A stretch of 37,672 nucleotides of DNA from a virus: positions 1-37,672 of the IMG/VR virus record IMGVR_UViG_3300032313_001367; one strand, written 5' to 3'. Below are positions 13,166 to 21,048 of the stretch, in pieces. Every line of letters starts with the position of its first letter. Positions within the stretch are counted from its first letter, which is position 1. The notes beneath the pieces are model-generated. The model worked only from the letters and a program-made list of their open reading frames with translations, searched no databases and was not told the origin of the DNA. Both the position numbers and the translations under genes were made by a program.

Positions 13166-15451
13166 ATGCTACATACAAATTCAGAAATTGATTACATTGT
13201 TGCTGACGCAACACAATTGGCCAAAGATCTCAGTCACGAATATGTTACATTGGAACATGTTTTTTTATCCATGGTACGATTTGATCCGTTCCGAGATTTA
13301 TTAATTCAGTTCGGAGCCGATACTGATGGACTTGATGCCGAGCTTGAAGCGTATCTATTACAAGCTACTAATTTGATAGTTGCCGAATCAGATCCCAAAA
13401 AAACACACAGCCTTGAAAGAGTATTCAATCGTGCGCTCACTCAAGTGTTGTTTAGTTCCAGAACCAAATTGGAATTGATGGATTTGTTTCTCAGCATTCA
13501 CTCTGAAAATAACAGCTATGCACATTATTTTATGACCAAATATGGTTTAGATCGTGCAAAATTAGTTGAGCTGTATCAAAAAACTTATAAACCCGAATCT
13601 GGCAAATCTATCGCAAGTTCGGACCGTGCTGATAAAGTCTTGGAACACTACTGTGATAATTTGAATACAATGGCCAAGGACGGCAAGATTGATCCGGTAA
13701 TTGGTCGCTCACAGGAAACTGGAGACATTATAGAAGTTTTGGCTCGTAGAAATAAAAGCAACGTGCTCATGGTTGGCGATCCGGGTGTGGGTAAAACTGC
13801 TATCGCCGAAGGATTGGCATTATCAATTGTTACAAAAACTGTTCCACAGTATCTTCAAGAATATACTGTTTATAATCTGGATATTGGTAGTCTATTGGCA
13901 GGTAGTAAATATCGTGGAGACTTTGAAGAAAAGATTCAAGAAATTATATCAGCATTAAATGTCAAAGGAAATGCTATTCTTTTCATTGACGAAGCACATC
14001 AAATGCGTGGCGCTGGTTCTGGCAGTCAGAGCAGTGTGGATTTTAGCAACATGATTAAGCCGGCATTGAGCAAGGGCAAAATCAAAGTTATTGCAAGTAC
14101 AACCTGGGAAGAATACACACAAAGTTTTGAAAAAGATCGCGCACTAATGCGTCGTTTCCAACGCATCACTATAGACGAACCCAGTGCAGAAGTTACCAAA
14201 GAAATTTTGTACGGTCTTAGATTCAACTTTGAAAAATTTCACGGTGGCAGCATCTCCGATGAAGCCATTGATGCAGCAATTGAACTATCTATTAGATATC
14301 AAACTGATAAGAAATTACCAGACAAGGCAATTGATCTGATTGATGCTTGCTGTGCAAAACACAAAATTAAAAATACCAGTTGGACTGTTACTAGATCTGA
14401 TATCATTGAGTCATTGAGTAGAATTACTAAAATTCCTGTTGATCAGATTGGTGTCAATCAGGCTTATAGCACAGATGGTGTTGATTCTTTAGAATCTAAA
14501 ATCAAAAACAAGTTGTACGGACAAGACACAGCAGTAGAAAATGTATTGGAAAAAATCTATGTAAGTAAAGCTGGTCTCAAATCAATAAACAAACCAGTGG
14601 GGAATTTTTTATTCCTTGGACCTACTGGTACAGGAAAAACAGAATTAGCAAAACTGTTATCAGAATATCTTGGCATGAAATTGCTCAGATACGACATGAG
14701 TGAATATCAAGAACGACACACTATTGCCAAGTTAATTGGTGCGCCGCCGGGATATGTGGGATACGACGATGGTAACTTGGGCGGCGGTTTGCTAATCAGT
14801 GATATCGAAAAGAATCCTAACTGTATTATACTGATGGATGAAATTGAAAAAGCTCACCCCGATGTAAGTAATATCTTGCTGTCAATGATGGACGAAGGCA
14901 CTGTTACCAGCAGCAACGGCAAAAAGGCCGATTGTAGAAATGCAATTATTATTCTGACCAGTAATCTTGGTGCTGCTGACAATGAGCGCAATACCATCGG
15001 ATTTGGCAATCTACAACGATCCGGTGAAGATGACAAGGCTGTTAAAGATTTTTTCCGCCCAGAGTTTAGAAATCGTTTGGATGGGGTTGTAAAATTCAAT
15101 CAACTTGACAAGTTGAGTATGCGTAAAATTGTCAATAAATTTGTTGCAGAACTAAACGATCTTCTACTAGAAAAACAGTTACGTGTAAGACTGACTGAAA
15201 AAGCAGTAGATGAACTTATTGCAAACGGATTTGATGCCAAATTGGGTGCAAGGCCACTGCAAAGAAAAATTAACAACAGTATTAAAGTTCCTTTAAGTAA
15301 AAAAATATTATTTGAAAATATCATTTCAGGTACAACAATTATTGTAGATTTTCTTAACGATAAATTTGAATTTCAAACAGCAGAAACATCAAACTTTCAA
15401 CATAGAATAGACGAAAATGGATACATTGTTCTGGAAGAACCTATCATCTAA
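13166..15451 (+). CDS. ClpA-like AAA+ protein unfoldase with ClpP-type loop
   Basis: At 761 residues it matches E. coli ClpA in length (758). It has a Clp N-domain (1-140), AAA1 with Walker A G-D-P-G-V-G-K-T (204-211) and Walker B I-L-F-I-D-E-A-H, then AAA2 with G-P-T-G-T-G-K-T (485-492), I-L-M-D-E-I-E-K-A-H and R-P-E-F-R-N-R-L-D. The long middle coiled coil of ClpB is missing, so it is ClpA-type. At 611-613 it has I-G-F, at the position of the ClpA I-G-L loop that docks on ClpP. It could feed proteins to host ClpP. No clear Shine-Dalgarno; probably coupled to dnaJ. Confidence 0.9.
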   Translation: MLHTNSEIDYIVADATQLAKDLSHEYVTLEHVFLSMVRFDPFRDLLIQFGADTDGLDAELEAYLLQATNLIVAESDPKKTHSLERVFNRALTQVLFSSRTKLELMDLFLSIHSENNSYAHYFMTKYGLDRAKLVELYQKTYKPESGKSIASSDRADKVLEHYCDNLNTMAKDGKIDPVIGRSQETGDIIEVLARRNKSNVLMVGDPGVGKTAIAEGLALSIVTKTVPQYLQEYTVYNLDIGSLLAGSKYRGDFEEKIQEIISALNVKGNAILFIDEAHQMRGAGSGSQSSVDFSNMIKPALSKGKIKVIASTTWEEYTQSFEKDRALMRRFQRITIDEPSAEVTKEILYGLRFNFEKFHGGSISDEAIDAAIELSIRYQTDKKLPDKAIDLIDACCAKHKIKNTSWTVTRSDIIESLSRITKIPVDQIGVNQAYSTDGVDSLESKIKNKLYGQDTAVENVLEKIYVSKAGLKSINKPVGNFLFLGPTGTGKTELAKLLSEYLGMKLLRYDMSEYQERHTIAKLIGAPPGYVGYDDGNLGGGLLISDIEKNPNCIILMDEIEKAHPDVSNILLSMMDEGTVTSSNGKKADCRNAIIILTSNLGAADNERNTIGFGNLQRSGEDDKAVKDFFRPEFRNRLDGVVKFNQLDKLSMRKIVNKFVAELNDLLLEKQLRVRLTEKAVDELIANGFDAKLGARPLQRKINNSIKVPLSKKILFENIISGTTIIVDFLNDKFEFQTAETSNFQHRIDENGYIVLEEPII

Positions 15452-16139
15452 TATCAAGATAGAATCTTCGATCAAACAATTTTATAATCAGTATTATTAT
15501 AGACTTGATATACATGCTCCCGGATGCAAAAGTATCAAATGCGACGACATAGCTCTTGACCTTGACAAACGTCAGAGTTGGGTACGGGATTACAAACGTC
15601 AAGGATCGTGGTATAATAAACAGTTATACAAGTATCTTAAAGAAGCAGATGTTGGATTTTTAACCAGTCTTAAAGATCTGTATTACGAATATCCTGATGT
15701 AAAAATACGTACAGAAGAACCAAAGATTTCTGTGTATGCCACCGACGAGCTCATGTTGCAATCAGTTGCCAAGTCCATTGACCCAGACTATAGAGACCGA
15801 TTGATTGGTGTTATTGGTCCAGAAAATGAAGATGTTAAAGCAATTCTTGACAAACATGTGGTACTGGTCAAAAAGCCCCCGAAGTACCAATATAGAATCT
15901 GGCTTAAAGAAAAGCAATTTAATTTTGAAACCAGAACACAAATACTTTCATATCTATTGAGTTTGGGGGATCTGGTTAAAATAACCGATCACACTCAAGC
16001 GAGCTTGAGCAAACCACACGATTGGATTTGGGGAGCATATTTCTATAGCAACGACAAACATGTGGCAACCTTTATTACTCTAATAAATCCGGATATTATC
16101 AGAGAAGTTTCTGAGCTGGTTTGCTTGACTAATAAATAG
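15417..16139 (+). CDS. Hypothetical protein overlapping the clpA-like gene (240 aa)
   Basis: The product begins M-D-T-L-F-W-K-N-L-S and is rich in Tyr, Lys and Asp, with no transmembrane segment or recognised catalytic motif. Its first 35 bases lie inside the clpA-like gene in another frame; no alternative ATG occurs until about residue 112, so the overlap is probably real. A W-I-W-G-A-Y-F-Y block near the C-terminus may mark a folded domain. Function unknown. Confidence 0.6.
   Translation: MDTLFWKNLSSNIKIESSIKQFYNQYYYRLDIHAPGCKSIKCDDIALDLDKRQSWVRDYKRQGSWYNKQLYKYLKEADVGFLTSLKDLYYEYPDVKIRTEEPKISVYATDELMLQSVAKSIDPDYRDRLIGVIGPENEDVKAILDKHVVLVKKPPKYQYRIWLKEKQFNFETRTQILSYLLSLGDLVKITDHTQASLSKPHDWIWGAYFYSNDKHVATFITLINPDIIREVSELVCLTNK
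16131..16138 (+). promoter_or_regulatory. T4-type late promoter AATAAATA
   Basis: AATAAATA overlaps the TAG stop (16137-16139) of the preceding gene and ends 25 nt before the ATG at 16164, which has AAGGAAG upstream. It opens the run of presumed late genes. Confidence 0.65.
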
Positions 16140-16163
16140 TATTATTATTCAAGGAAGCCCATT

Positions 16164-16334
16164 ATGGCAAAAATACATGAAGAGGTAATTGTTATTACCA
16201 TAAGCAAATTAGTAAAAGACTCTGATGCAGCAGATGCACCTGATCTTGCCAACAGCGAAATCATTGCAGCTTTAGGATCAGTAGCAGAAGAATTATTTGG
16301 CAACGGTGTTGTTGTCGAAGTAAACAAAGCTTAA
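16164..16334 (+). CDS. Small acidic hypothetical protein (56 aa)
   Basis: A 56-codon gene with AAGGAAG about eight bases before its ATG and a late-promoter octamer upstream. The product M-A-K-I-H-E-E-V-I-V-I-T ... N-G-V-V-V-E-V-N-K-A has beta ends around an acidic, alanine-rich helical middle, and reads like a compact folded protein rather than noise. The next gene follows after 25 bases, in the same presumed late transcript. No family recognised. Confidence 0.68.
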   Translation: MAKIHEEVIVITISKLVKDSDAADAPDLANSEIIAALGSVAEELFGNGVVVEVNKA

Positions 16335-16359
16335 TCAAATTTAACCAAGAGAGAAATCA

Positions 16360-17310
16360 ATGACCAAAAAAGTAATTGGCGACAACGCCTCTACGCAGGC
16401 AGACGCAGTAGCAGCAATCAAAGCAGCAGTGGCAATCAAACAACCTGCTGCATCTGAACCCAATGATGCAGTAGCAATGATCAAGGCTGCTGCTGCACAA
16501 CAGGCACAACAACGAGAACAGCAACAACAAGGTACACCGTTTGATTTCTCCAAGTGTCATTTGCACATTGGCATGCCCTGTTATGGCGGCAATGTAAGCG
16601 AACCCACAATGACATCATTGTTGCGCTTTATATTAATGGCTCAACAAGTTGGTTTAAATTGGAGTCTAGACACCATGGTCAATGAGAGCTTGGTTACCCG
16701 AGCTCGTAACAACCTAATGGCCAAGATGATGACAAACACATCAGCTACACATTTTATGTTTATTGATGCAGACATTCGTTTCCAACCAGAAAGTATTTTA
16801 CAAATGATGGCCTGTGACAAAGACGTCATTGGTGGCCTATATCCTAAAAAAGCCTTGCCAGTTAACTATGTGATTAACCTAAAGCGTGAAACCAAAGTAC
16901 AAGGTGATATCTTTACTGTAGACACCATGGGTACCGGATTCTTACTATTTAAAAAGCATGTGTATGTACAATTATGCGCTGCTCATCCAGAAACCAAGTA
17001 CGTGGATGATGTTGGACTAGGTAAACAGTATGAGCCCACAATGTATTCAATCTTTGATTGTGAAATTGACGAAAAAGGACACTATCTGTCGGAAGATTGG
17101 CTGTTCTGCAGACGCTGGAGTGCGTTAGGTGGCGAGATTTGGGCACACGGTAAAGTACTATTGAATCACATTGGACACTATGAGTTTGTTGGCGATCTAA
17201 GCAAGATGCCGCAATTTGCACAACCAGGTGGTACTGATCCCGGACTTGATGCCTCAACTCCAGCAGCACTGTCTGATGCGATCAAGATGGCACAGAAAGC
17301 TCCAGCATAA
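16360..17310 (+). CDS. GT-A-type glycosyltransferase-like protein
   Basis: A 316-residue protein. The first 65 residues are Ala/Gln-rich and low in complexity (A-A-A-A-Q-Q-A-Q-Q-R-E-Q-Q-Q-Q-Q), then a GT-A-like domain: L-H-I-G-M-P-C-Y-G-G, E-S-L-V-T-R-A-R-N-N-L, and F-M-F-I-D-A-D-I-R-F, whose D-A-D is a typical metal/nucleotide-sugar DxD motif. Later S-E-D-W-L-F-C-R-R-W fits the acceptor-side catalytic region. It would transfer a sugar to an unknown acceptor (virion protein, DNA or host glycan). GAGAGAAA precedes the ATG. Confidence 0.75.
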   Translation: MTKKVIGDNASTQADAVAAIKAAVAIKQPAASEPNDAVAMIKAAAAQQAQQREQQQQGTPFDFSKCHLHIGMPCYGGNVSEPTMTSLLRFILMAQQVGLNWSLDTMVNESLVTRARNNLMAKMMTNTSATHFMFIDADIRFQPESILQMMACDKDVIGGLYPKKALPVNYVINLKRETKVQGDIFTVDTMGTGFLLFKKHVYVQLCAAHPETKYVDDVGLGKQYEPTMYSIFDCEIDEKGHYLSEDWLFCRRWSALGGEIWAHGKVLLNHIGHYEFVGDLSKMPQFAQPGGTDPGLDASTPAALSDAIKMAQKAPA

Positions 17311-17321
17311 AAAGGAATATT

Positions 17322-17804
17322 ATGTCAGACAGCGAAACATTACATTTCAAAATAGGATTGAGTGGCTCATCCCAAGTCAAACATCCTAAATTTAAAATAT
17401 TAATCAATGACACAGAATTTGTCAACAGCGAACTCAAGGGTGGGGTAAACGAAACTGAATATTTTGAATTTGATGTTCCGATGACTGAAGGCGAAAACTC
17501 ATTGATCATTGAGTTTAATAACAAATCAGTACACGACACAATCATGGATTCTAATGGTGCCATAATTGAAGATCTATTACTCAATATTGATTCTGTAGAA
17601 ATTGACGAAATTGATCTTAATTCACTGTTATGGACAGCAAGCGAGTATCGACCAAATTATCCAGAAATGTATAAAATAAAAACAGCTCAATCAGGTCAAG
17701 AGTTGTCAGAATCTATTAGAAATTGTGTAAATCTTGGGTGGAACGGCAAGTGGGTTTTGCCGTTTACGAGTCCTTTCTACATTTGGTTACTAGAAAACAT
17801 TTAA
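17322..17804 (+). CDS. Beta-sandwich protein, possible carbohydrate-binding fold
   Basis: The 160-residue product has alternating strands (F-K-I-L-I-N-D-T-E-F, T-E-Y-F-E-F-D-V-P, N-S-L-I-I-E-F-N-N-K) and an acidic L-L-N-I-D-S-V-E-I-D-E-I-D segment, a pattern reminiscent of calcium-dependent carbohydrate-binding modules (CBM36/60 type). This is a fold-level resemblance only. It follows the glycosyltransferase gene by 11 bases, with AGGAAT before its ATG. It may be a virion surface protein. Confidence 0.55.
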   Translation: MSDSETLHFKIGLSGSSQVKHPKFKILINDTEFVNSELKGGVNETEYFEFDVPMTEGENSLIIEFNNKSVHDTIMDSNGAIIEDLLLNIDSVEIDEIDLNSLLWTASEYRPNYPEMYKIKTAQSGQELSESIRNCVNLGWNGKWVLPFTSPFYIWLLENI

Positions 17805-17812
17805 GCTAAATA
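17805..17812 (+). promoter_or_regulatory. Late-promoter-like octamer GCTAAATA
   Basis: Directly after the TAA stop of the previous gene and 21 nt before the ATG at 17834; identical to the octamer at 8307. It would drive the nucleotidyltransferase gene. Confidence 0.5.
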
Positions 17813-17833
17813 CAGCAATATAATGGAAAACCC

Positions 17834-18739
17834 ATGTTTATTGCTGATTTATTTGAAAGTTATATAGCTGAAGACGGCCTGCAATTGGTAGTATTATATC
17901 CAGGCCGTTTTCAACCTTTTCACCTCGGGCACGGAGAAGTATTCCGCAGTCTACAAAGCAAGTTTGGACGTGACAGCGTTTATATTGCAACCAGCAATAA
18001 AGTAGAGCCACCAAAAAGTCCGTTTAATTTTAGCGACAAAACAGTATTCATGAATGCGGCTGGTATCGCCAGTGATCGCATCATTGAAGTTGTTAATCCG
18101 TATAAACTTCCTGAACCACAGTTCAATCCCGCAAATACTATTTTTATAGCAGCAGTAGGAGCTCCTGATCGAGATCGTCTGCGTCCTGACAGCGTCAAAA
18201 AAGATGGCAACCCAGGATACTTCAAAACATTTGAAAGCCTTGATAAATGCACAACGGCCGATAAACACGGTTACGTGATCATTGCCAACGAGCGTCAAAA
18301 AGTTATAATTATCAATGGGCAACAGGTAGATGTAAGTCACGGAACTCCGGCACGAGCAGCATGGAATTCCGTAAGAGATAATCCAAAATTGCGTTCTGAA
18401 TATTTGCTGCAAATGTATGGTAGAGATGATGCTGAACTAGGACGTATACTAGATAAAATTCCTCAAACTGTAACTGAAGAAGCTGGGGGAGTAGGTGTTG
18501 TTGCCAACAAAAAGCAAGCACGAGATCCAAGGTACTCAATGAGTTTGACCAAGGATATACGCCCTGGAGAAGTAGGACGTCAACTTAAAAAGATGCACTT
18601 AGCCGACAGTGTACAAAAATTACAAGAACAAATTTCCACTTTAAAAGAAAAATGGAGTGCAAAATACAAGCGTTCAATAAATTGTAATAGTCCCCAAGGA
18701 TTCAGTCAGCGGGCGCATTGTCAGGGCAGGAAAAAATAA
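17834..18739 (+). CDS. Nucleotidyltransferase (HxGH) with capsid-targeting-like N-terminus
   Basis: The 301-residue protein begins M-F-I-A-D-L-F-E-S-Y-I-A-E-D-G, similar to T4 capsid-targeting peptides and with I-A-E as a possible prohead-protease site. Residues ~20-190 form a cytidylyltransferase-like domain: V-V-L-Y-P-G-R-F-Q-P-F-H-L-G-H-G (HxGH motif), as in NadR/NadM and pantetheine-phosphate adenylyltransferases; an I-S-x-T-x-x-R motif is not obvious. The substrate is unknown; NMN or a related nucleotide is plausible. The tail has N-C-N-S-P-Q-G-F-S-Q-R-A-H-C-Q-G-R-K-K, a basic Cys motif I recall from other marine phage proteins. Confidence 0.72.
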   Translation: MFIADLFESYIAEDGLQLVVLYPGRFQPFHLGHGEVFRSLQSKFGRDSVYIATSNKVEPPKSPFNFSDKTVFMNAAGIASDRIIEVVNPYKLPEPQFNPANTIFIAAVGAPDRDRLRPDSVKKDGNPGYFKTFESLDKCTTADKHGYVIIANERQKVIIINGQQVDVSHGTPARAAWNSVRDNPKLRSEYLLQMYGRDDAELGRILDKIPQTVTEEAGGVGVVANKKQARDPRYSMSLTKDIRPGEVGRQLKKMHLADSVQKLQEQISTLKEKWSAKYKRSINCNSPQGFSQRAHCQGRKK

Positions 18740-19218
18740 TGCATACCACGTTGGAAGTTGATGTACGTGCTCATTGGAGCGACGAGCCCCCAATTTATAG
18801 AATTTACGTAGACAACGAAATGTTGGTTGAAAGAACTTTTGGGTGGCCTAGTTATCAAAATTATATTACCGAACACATGTACTGTTTGCTGGACACCGGA
18901 GTACATACTCTAAGTTTAGAAAACTTAGATTCAAACAGTCGATTTGAACTAGATTATTTTATAGTAGATAAAAATCCTGTTAATAAAAATTTGTTAAAAA
19001 CCAATGGATCTAAAGTAGAGTGGCGATTCATTGTAGATCATATGTTGAATACTAGAGAACCAAGATCGCATAACTTGACAATTGATCTAGCACGAGTTTC
19101 TCAACCCACACCGTTGGCTCCACCGGTTGAACGACCTAGAAAAGTGGTACAGACAAAAAAGTACGATACCTACATTCCGTTGGTACAAAGAGCACGACAG
19201 TTGAATGCTAAAAAATAA
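18739..19218 (+). CDS. Beta-rich hypothetical protein, possible carbohydrate-binding fold
   Basis: A 159-residue protein starting at TAATG with AGGAAAAA upstream. Residues 1-90 look beta-rich (Y-R-I-Y-V-D-N-E-M-L-V-E-R-T-F, T-G-V-H-T-L-S-L-E-N, F-E-L-D-Y-F-I-V-D-K-N-P), with the same strand order as the protein at 17322, suggesting a related sandwich fold. The C-terminal third is Pro- and Lys-rich. Possibly a virion decoration or adhesion protein; inferred. Confidence 0.55.
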   Translation: MHTTLEVDVRAHWSDEPPIYRIYVDNEMLVERTFGWPSYQNYITEHMYCLLDTGVHTLSLENLDSNSRFELDYFIVDKNPVNKNLLKTNGSKVEWRFIVDHMLNTREPRSHNLTIDLARVSQPTPLAPPVERPRKVVQTKKYDTYIPLVQRARQLNAKK

Positions 19219-19221
19219 ATA
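19214..19221 (+). promoter_or_regulatory. T4-type late promoter AATAAATA
   Basis: Overlaps the preceding TAA stop (19216-19218) and ends 21 nt before the ATG at 19243, which has CAGGAAA upstream. It would drive the internal-protein-like genes that follow. Confidence 0.65.
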
Positions 19222-19242
19222 TATTATTACCAGGAAATTTTT

Positions 19243-20091
19243 ATGAAACCCACAGAATTTATAGTAGAAAACAGCATAATTGCACAAGAAGCAGATGACA
19301 TGCATAGAGACCACGAAGTACAAATGGCCCGCAGTCAAATGTACAGTGCAGCACAAGCAGCCATTGAAATCCATCGCTTGTTACGAGATATCAGCGAAAT
19401 GGAAGGACTTGAAGGTTGGGTACAAAGCAAATTGACTCTTGCTAGTCAATACCTAGAAAGTGTTAGAGATTACATGAAATACGAAGCTGTGAGTCAAGAA
19501 TCAGAAATGATGCCATTTGCTGAATCAGCTGCCGAATATGCTCTAGAATCGTTAATAGCCAAAGAAGGTGAAACTGGGGAAGAAAGAGACGCTAGTGCAA
19601 GAAGAGAAAATGAACGATACGACAATGCTCGTAATTATCAAGGAAGAAATGCCCGTGGTGATGTAATTAGGTCAGGCGGCGAAGTTGTAAAAGGTAATCC
19701 TAATCCTCCTTCATTGCTTCAAAGAGCAGCAGGTAAACTTGGTCTTCCTAATACTGCTACTGATGCTCTTGGAGGTCCAATGTACAAAAGCTCAACACCA
19801 AAATCAGGTAGTGGTAGTGGTAGTGGTAGTGGTCGTGGTGGTGGTGGTGGCGGTCGAGGCGGCATGTCCGGACATTTAGCCGATCCCAGTGCTGCGAAAT
19901 CTTTAATTCCAAACTTTGAAAGCAAAAACTCTGTTAGAGAAAGTGCTACTGGCGGTGGATCAAGTTCAGGCGGTATTGCCACATCCGTGGGCGGACCAGG
20001 ACACAAGCCAACATCGGGTGTACCAAAAAAAGTAGGTAATTCGTACAAATCAAAACGAGTCGCGGTAGGTAAAGGCGTCTACGACAAATGA
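19243..20091 (+). CDS. Virion-internal-like protein with targeting-like N-terminus and GS/G linker
   Basis: The 282-residue protein begins M-K-P-T-E-F-I-V-E-N-S, resembling T4 internal-protein leaders (M-K-T-Y-Q-E-F-I-A-E) with a possible cut after I-V-E. Residues ~22-90 form a helical domain (H-E-V-Q-M-A-R-S-Q-M-Y ... L-E-G-W-V-Q-S-K-L), which I recall as recurrent in phage virion proteins. A Gly/Ser linker then Gly/Arg runs follow (about 188-210), and a Gly/Pro/Lys-rich tail. It overlaps the next gene at ATGA. Likely a disordered, basic-tailed capsid-internal protein. Confidence 0.65.
   Translation: MKPTEFIVENSIIAQEADDMHRDHEVQMARSQMYSAAQAAIEIHRLLRDISEMEGLEGWVQSKLTLASQYLESVRDYMKYEAVSQESEMMPFAESAAEYALESLIAKEGETGEERDASARRENERYDNARNYQGRNARGDVIRSGGEVVKGNPNPPSLLQRAAGKLGLPNTATDALGGPMYKSSTPKSGSGSGSGSGRGGGGGGRGGMSGHLADPSAAKSLIPNFESKNSVRESATGGGSSSGGIATSVGGPGHKPTSGVPKKVGNSYKSKRVAVGKGVYDK
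19807..19860 (+). repeat. GGTAGT tandem repeat encoding a Gly/Ser linker
   Basis: Four exact GGTAGT units (19807-19830), then GGT/CGT/GGC-rich triplets to 19860, encoding (G-S)4 and a G/R run. A simple-sequence tract prone to slippage-length variation within the coding frame. Confidence 0.85.
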
Positions 20092-21047
20092 GTGATATAA
20101 AAAATCTGTTGGAAAAAATGGATGCCATGAGTGCAGCTGAACGTAAACCAACAGGTCCCAAATGGCCCGGATATTTGAAGGGCACGGATAGTGCAAAGAA
20201 AATTCGAAGCCGTATGGTGGGCGACGGCGGCACAGCCGAGAGCGTTGAAGAATCTGAAAACTTTCTTAAAGAACTAAACCAAATAATTAACGAAAATCCA
20301 GTACGACGAGATTTATTTCAAGAGTGGTCCGAATTTAAAGAAGGATTTGATGACACCGTCAAATCAGCAGCTGACAAAATTGTTGCAGCGGGTACTGCCA
20401 CAAGAGATGCACTTGGTAGTGTAGTAAATATTATTCCAAGACCTTTTGATGAAGTAGAAGTAGCTAAAGGCATTGAACAAAGAAAAACGTCACAGCCTGC
20501 ACCAAAAACAGATTGGCGCAACACTGGTAAAAAAGGACAAACTACAGGCAATAACGAAGGCAAGGAATCGCCAGCAGCTGACAACAAAGATCTTAAATCC
20601 AAAAAAAGTAATTCTAGTTCAGGAGTTACCACAGACAGTCCCAGTAAATATCCAACAAAAACTGATATACCAAAAAGAGAACTACCAAAAAATACGTCGG
20701 CAGTAATTGGTGAACAAGAGCTAGAAGAACAACAAGTTGTTGAGTTTGGTGCTCCGGGGTCGGGCATAGGCAACGACACTGCTACAAATCCTCAAGAAGT
20801 ATTTCAAAAAGGGCAACAAGAAAAAGCTACCAAAGATCAAACCAGAGGTCAAATCTCAGGACTGGTAGCGCAAATAGTAGGTTTGCGTAATCAGCTGGCA
20901 GATCTAAATCAACAATTTCCGCAAGGCGCCAACCCAGTTGAAAAAGCCATGAGCTTGCAACAAATGCAAGGGCAAAGAAATGGCATCAAAAGTCAAATTG
21001 TTGACTTGGCTAGACAAATATCAGAACTTAGACAACAGGTAAACTAA
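20088..21047 (+). CDS. Modular virion-internal-like protein, disordered and helical segments
   Basis: The 319-residue protein begins M-S-D-I-K-N-L-L-E-K-M, an (L-x-E)-bearing start like its neighbours. A G-P-K-W-P-G-Y-L-K-G-T-D-S-A block near 24-36 resembles a motif I recall from phage proteins. Residues 60-140 contain helices, ~150-220 a Lys/Ser/Asn-rich disordered linker, and 260-319 a coiled-coil-like helix (L-R-N-Q-L-A-D-L-N-Q-Q ... I-S-E-L-R-Q-Q-V-N). Starts in an ATGA overlap. Function unknown; grouping with capsid cargo is inferred. Confidence 0.6.
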   Translation: MSDIKNLLEKMDAMSAAERKPTGPKWPGYLKGTDSAKKIRSRMVGDGGTAESVEESENFLKELNQIINENPVRRDLFQEWSEFKEGFDDTVKSAADKIVAAGTATRDALGSVVNIIPRPFDEVEVAKGIEQRKTSQPAPKTDWRNTGKKGQTTGNNEGKESPAADNKDLKSKKSNSSSGVTTDSPSKYPTKTDIPKRELPKNTSAVIGEQELEEQQVVEFGAPGSGIGNDTATNPQEVFQKGQQEKATKDQTRGQISGLVAQIVGLRNQLADLNQQFPQGANPVEKAMSLQQMQGQRNGIKSQIVDLARQISELRQQVN

Positions 21048-21048
21048 A

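Noticed and set aside
17819-17824. TATAAT as a sigma70 -10 before the nucleotidyltransferase
   Set aside because: No acceptable -35 17 bp upstream, and it would begin transcription very close to the ATG; the GCTAAATA octamer is the better candidate.
19719-20048. Leftward Pro-rich open frame opposite the Gly/Ser repeat gene
   Set aside because: It is the mirror of the GGT/GGC repeat; no RBS and its composition is explained by the repeat on the coding strand.
20318-20779. Leftward Ser/Leu-rich frame with hydrophobic stretches
   Set aside because: Antisense shadow of a low-complexity Lys/Ser/Gly segment; no start signals.
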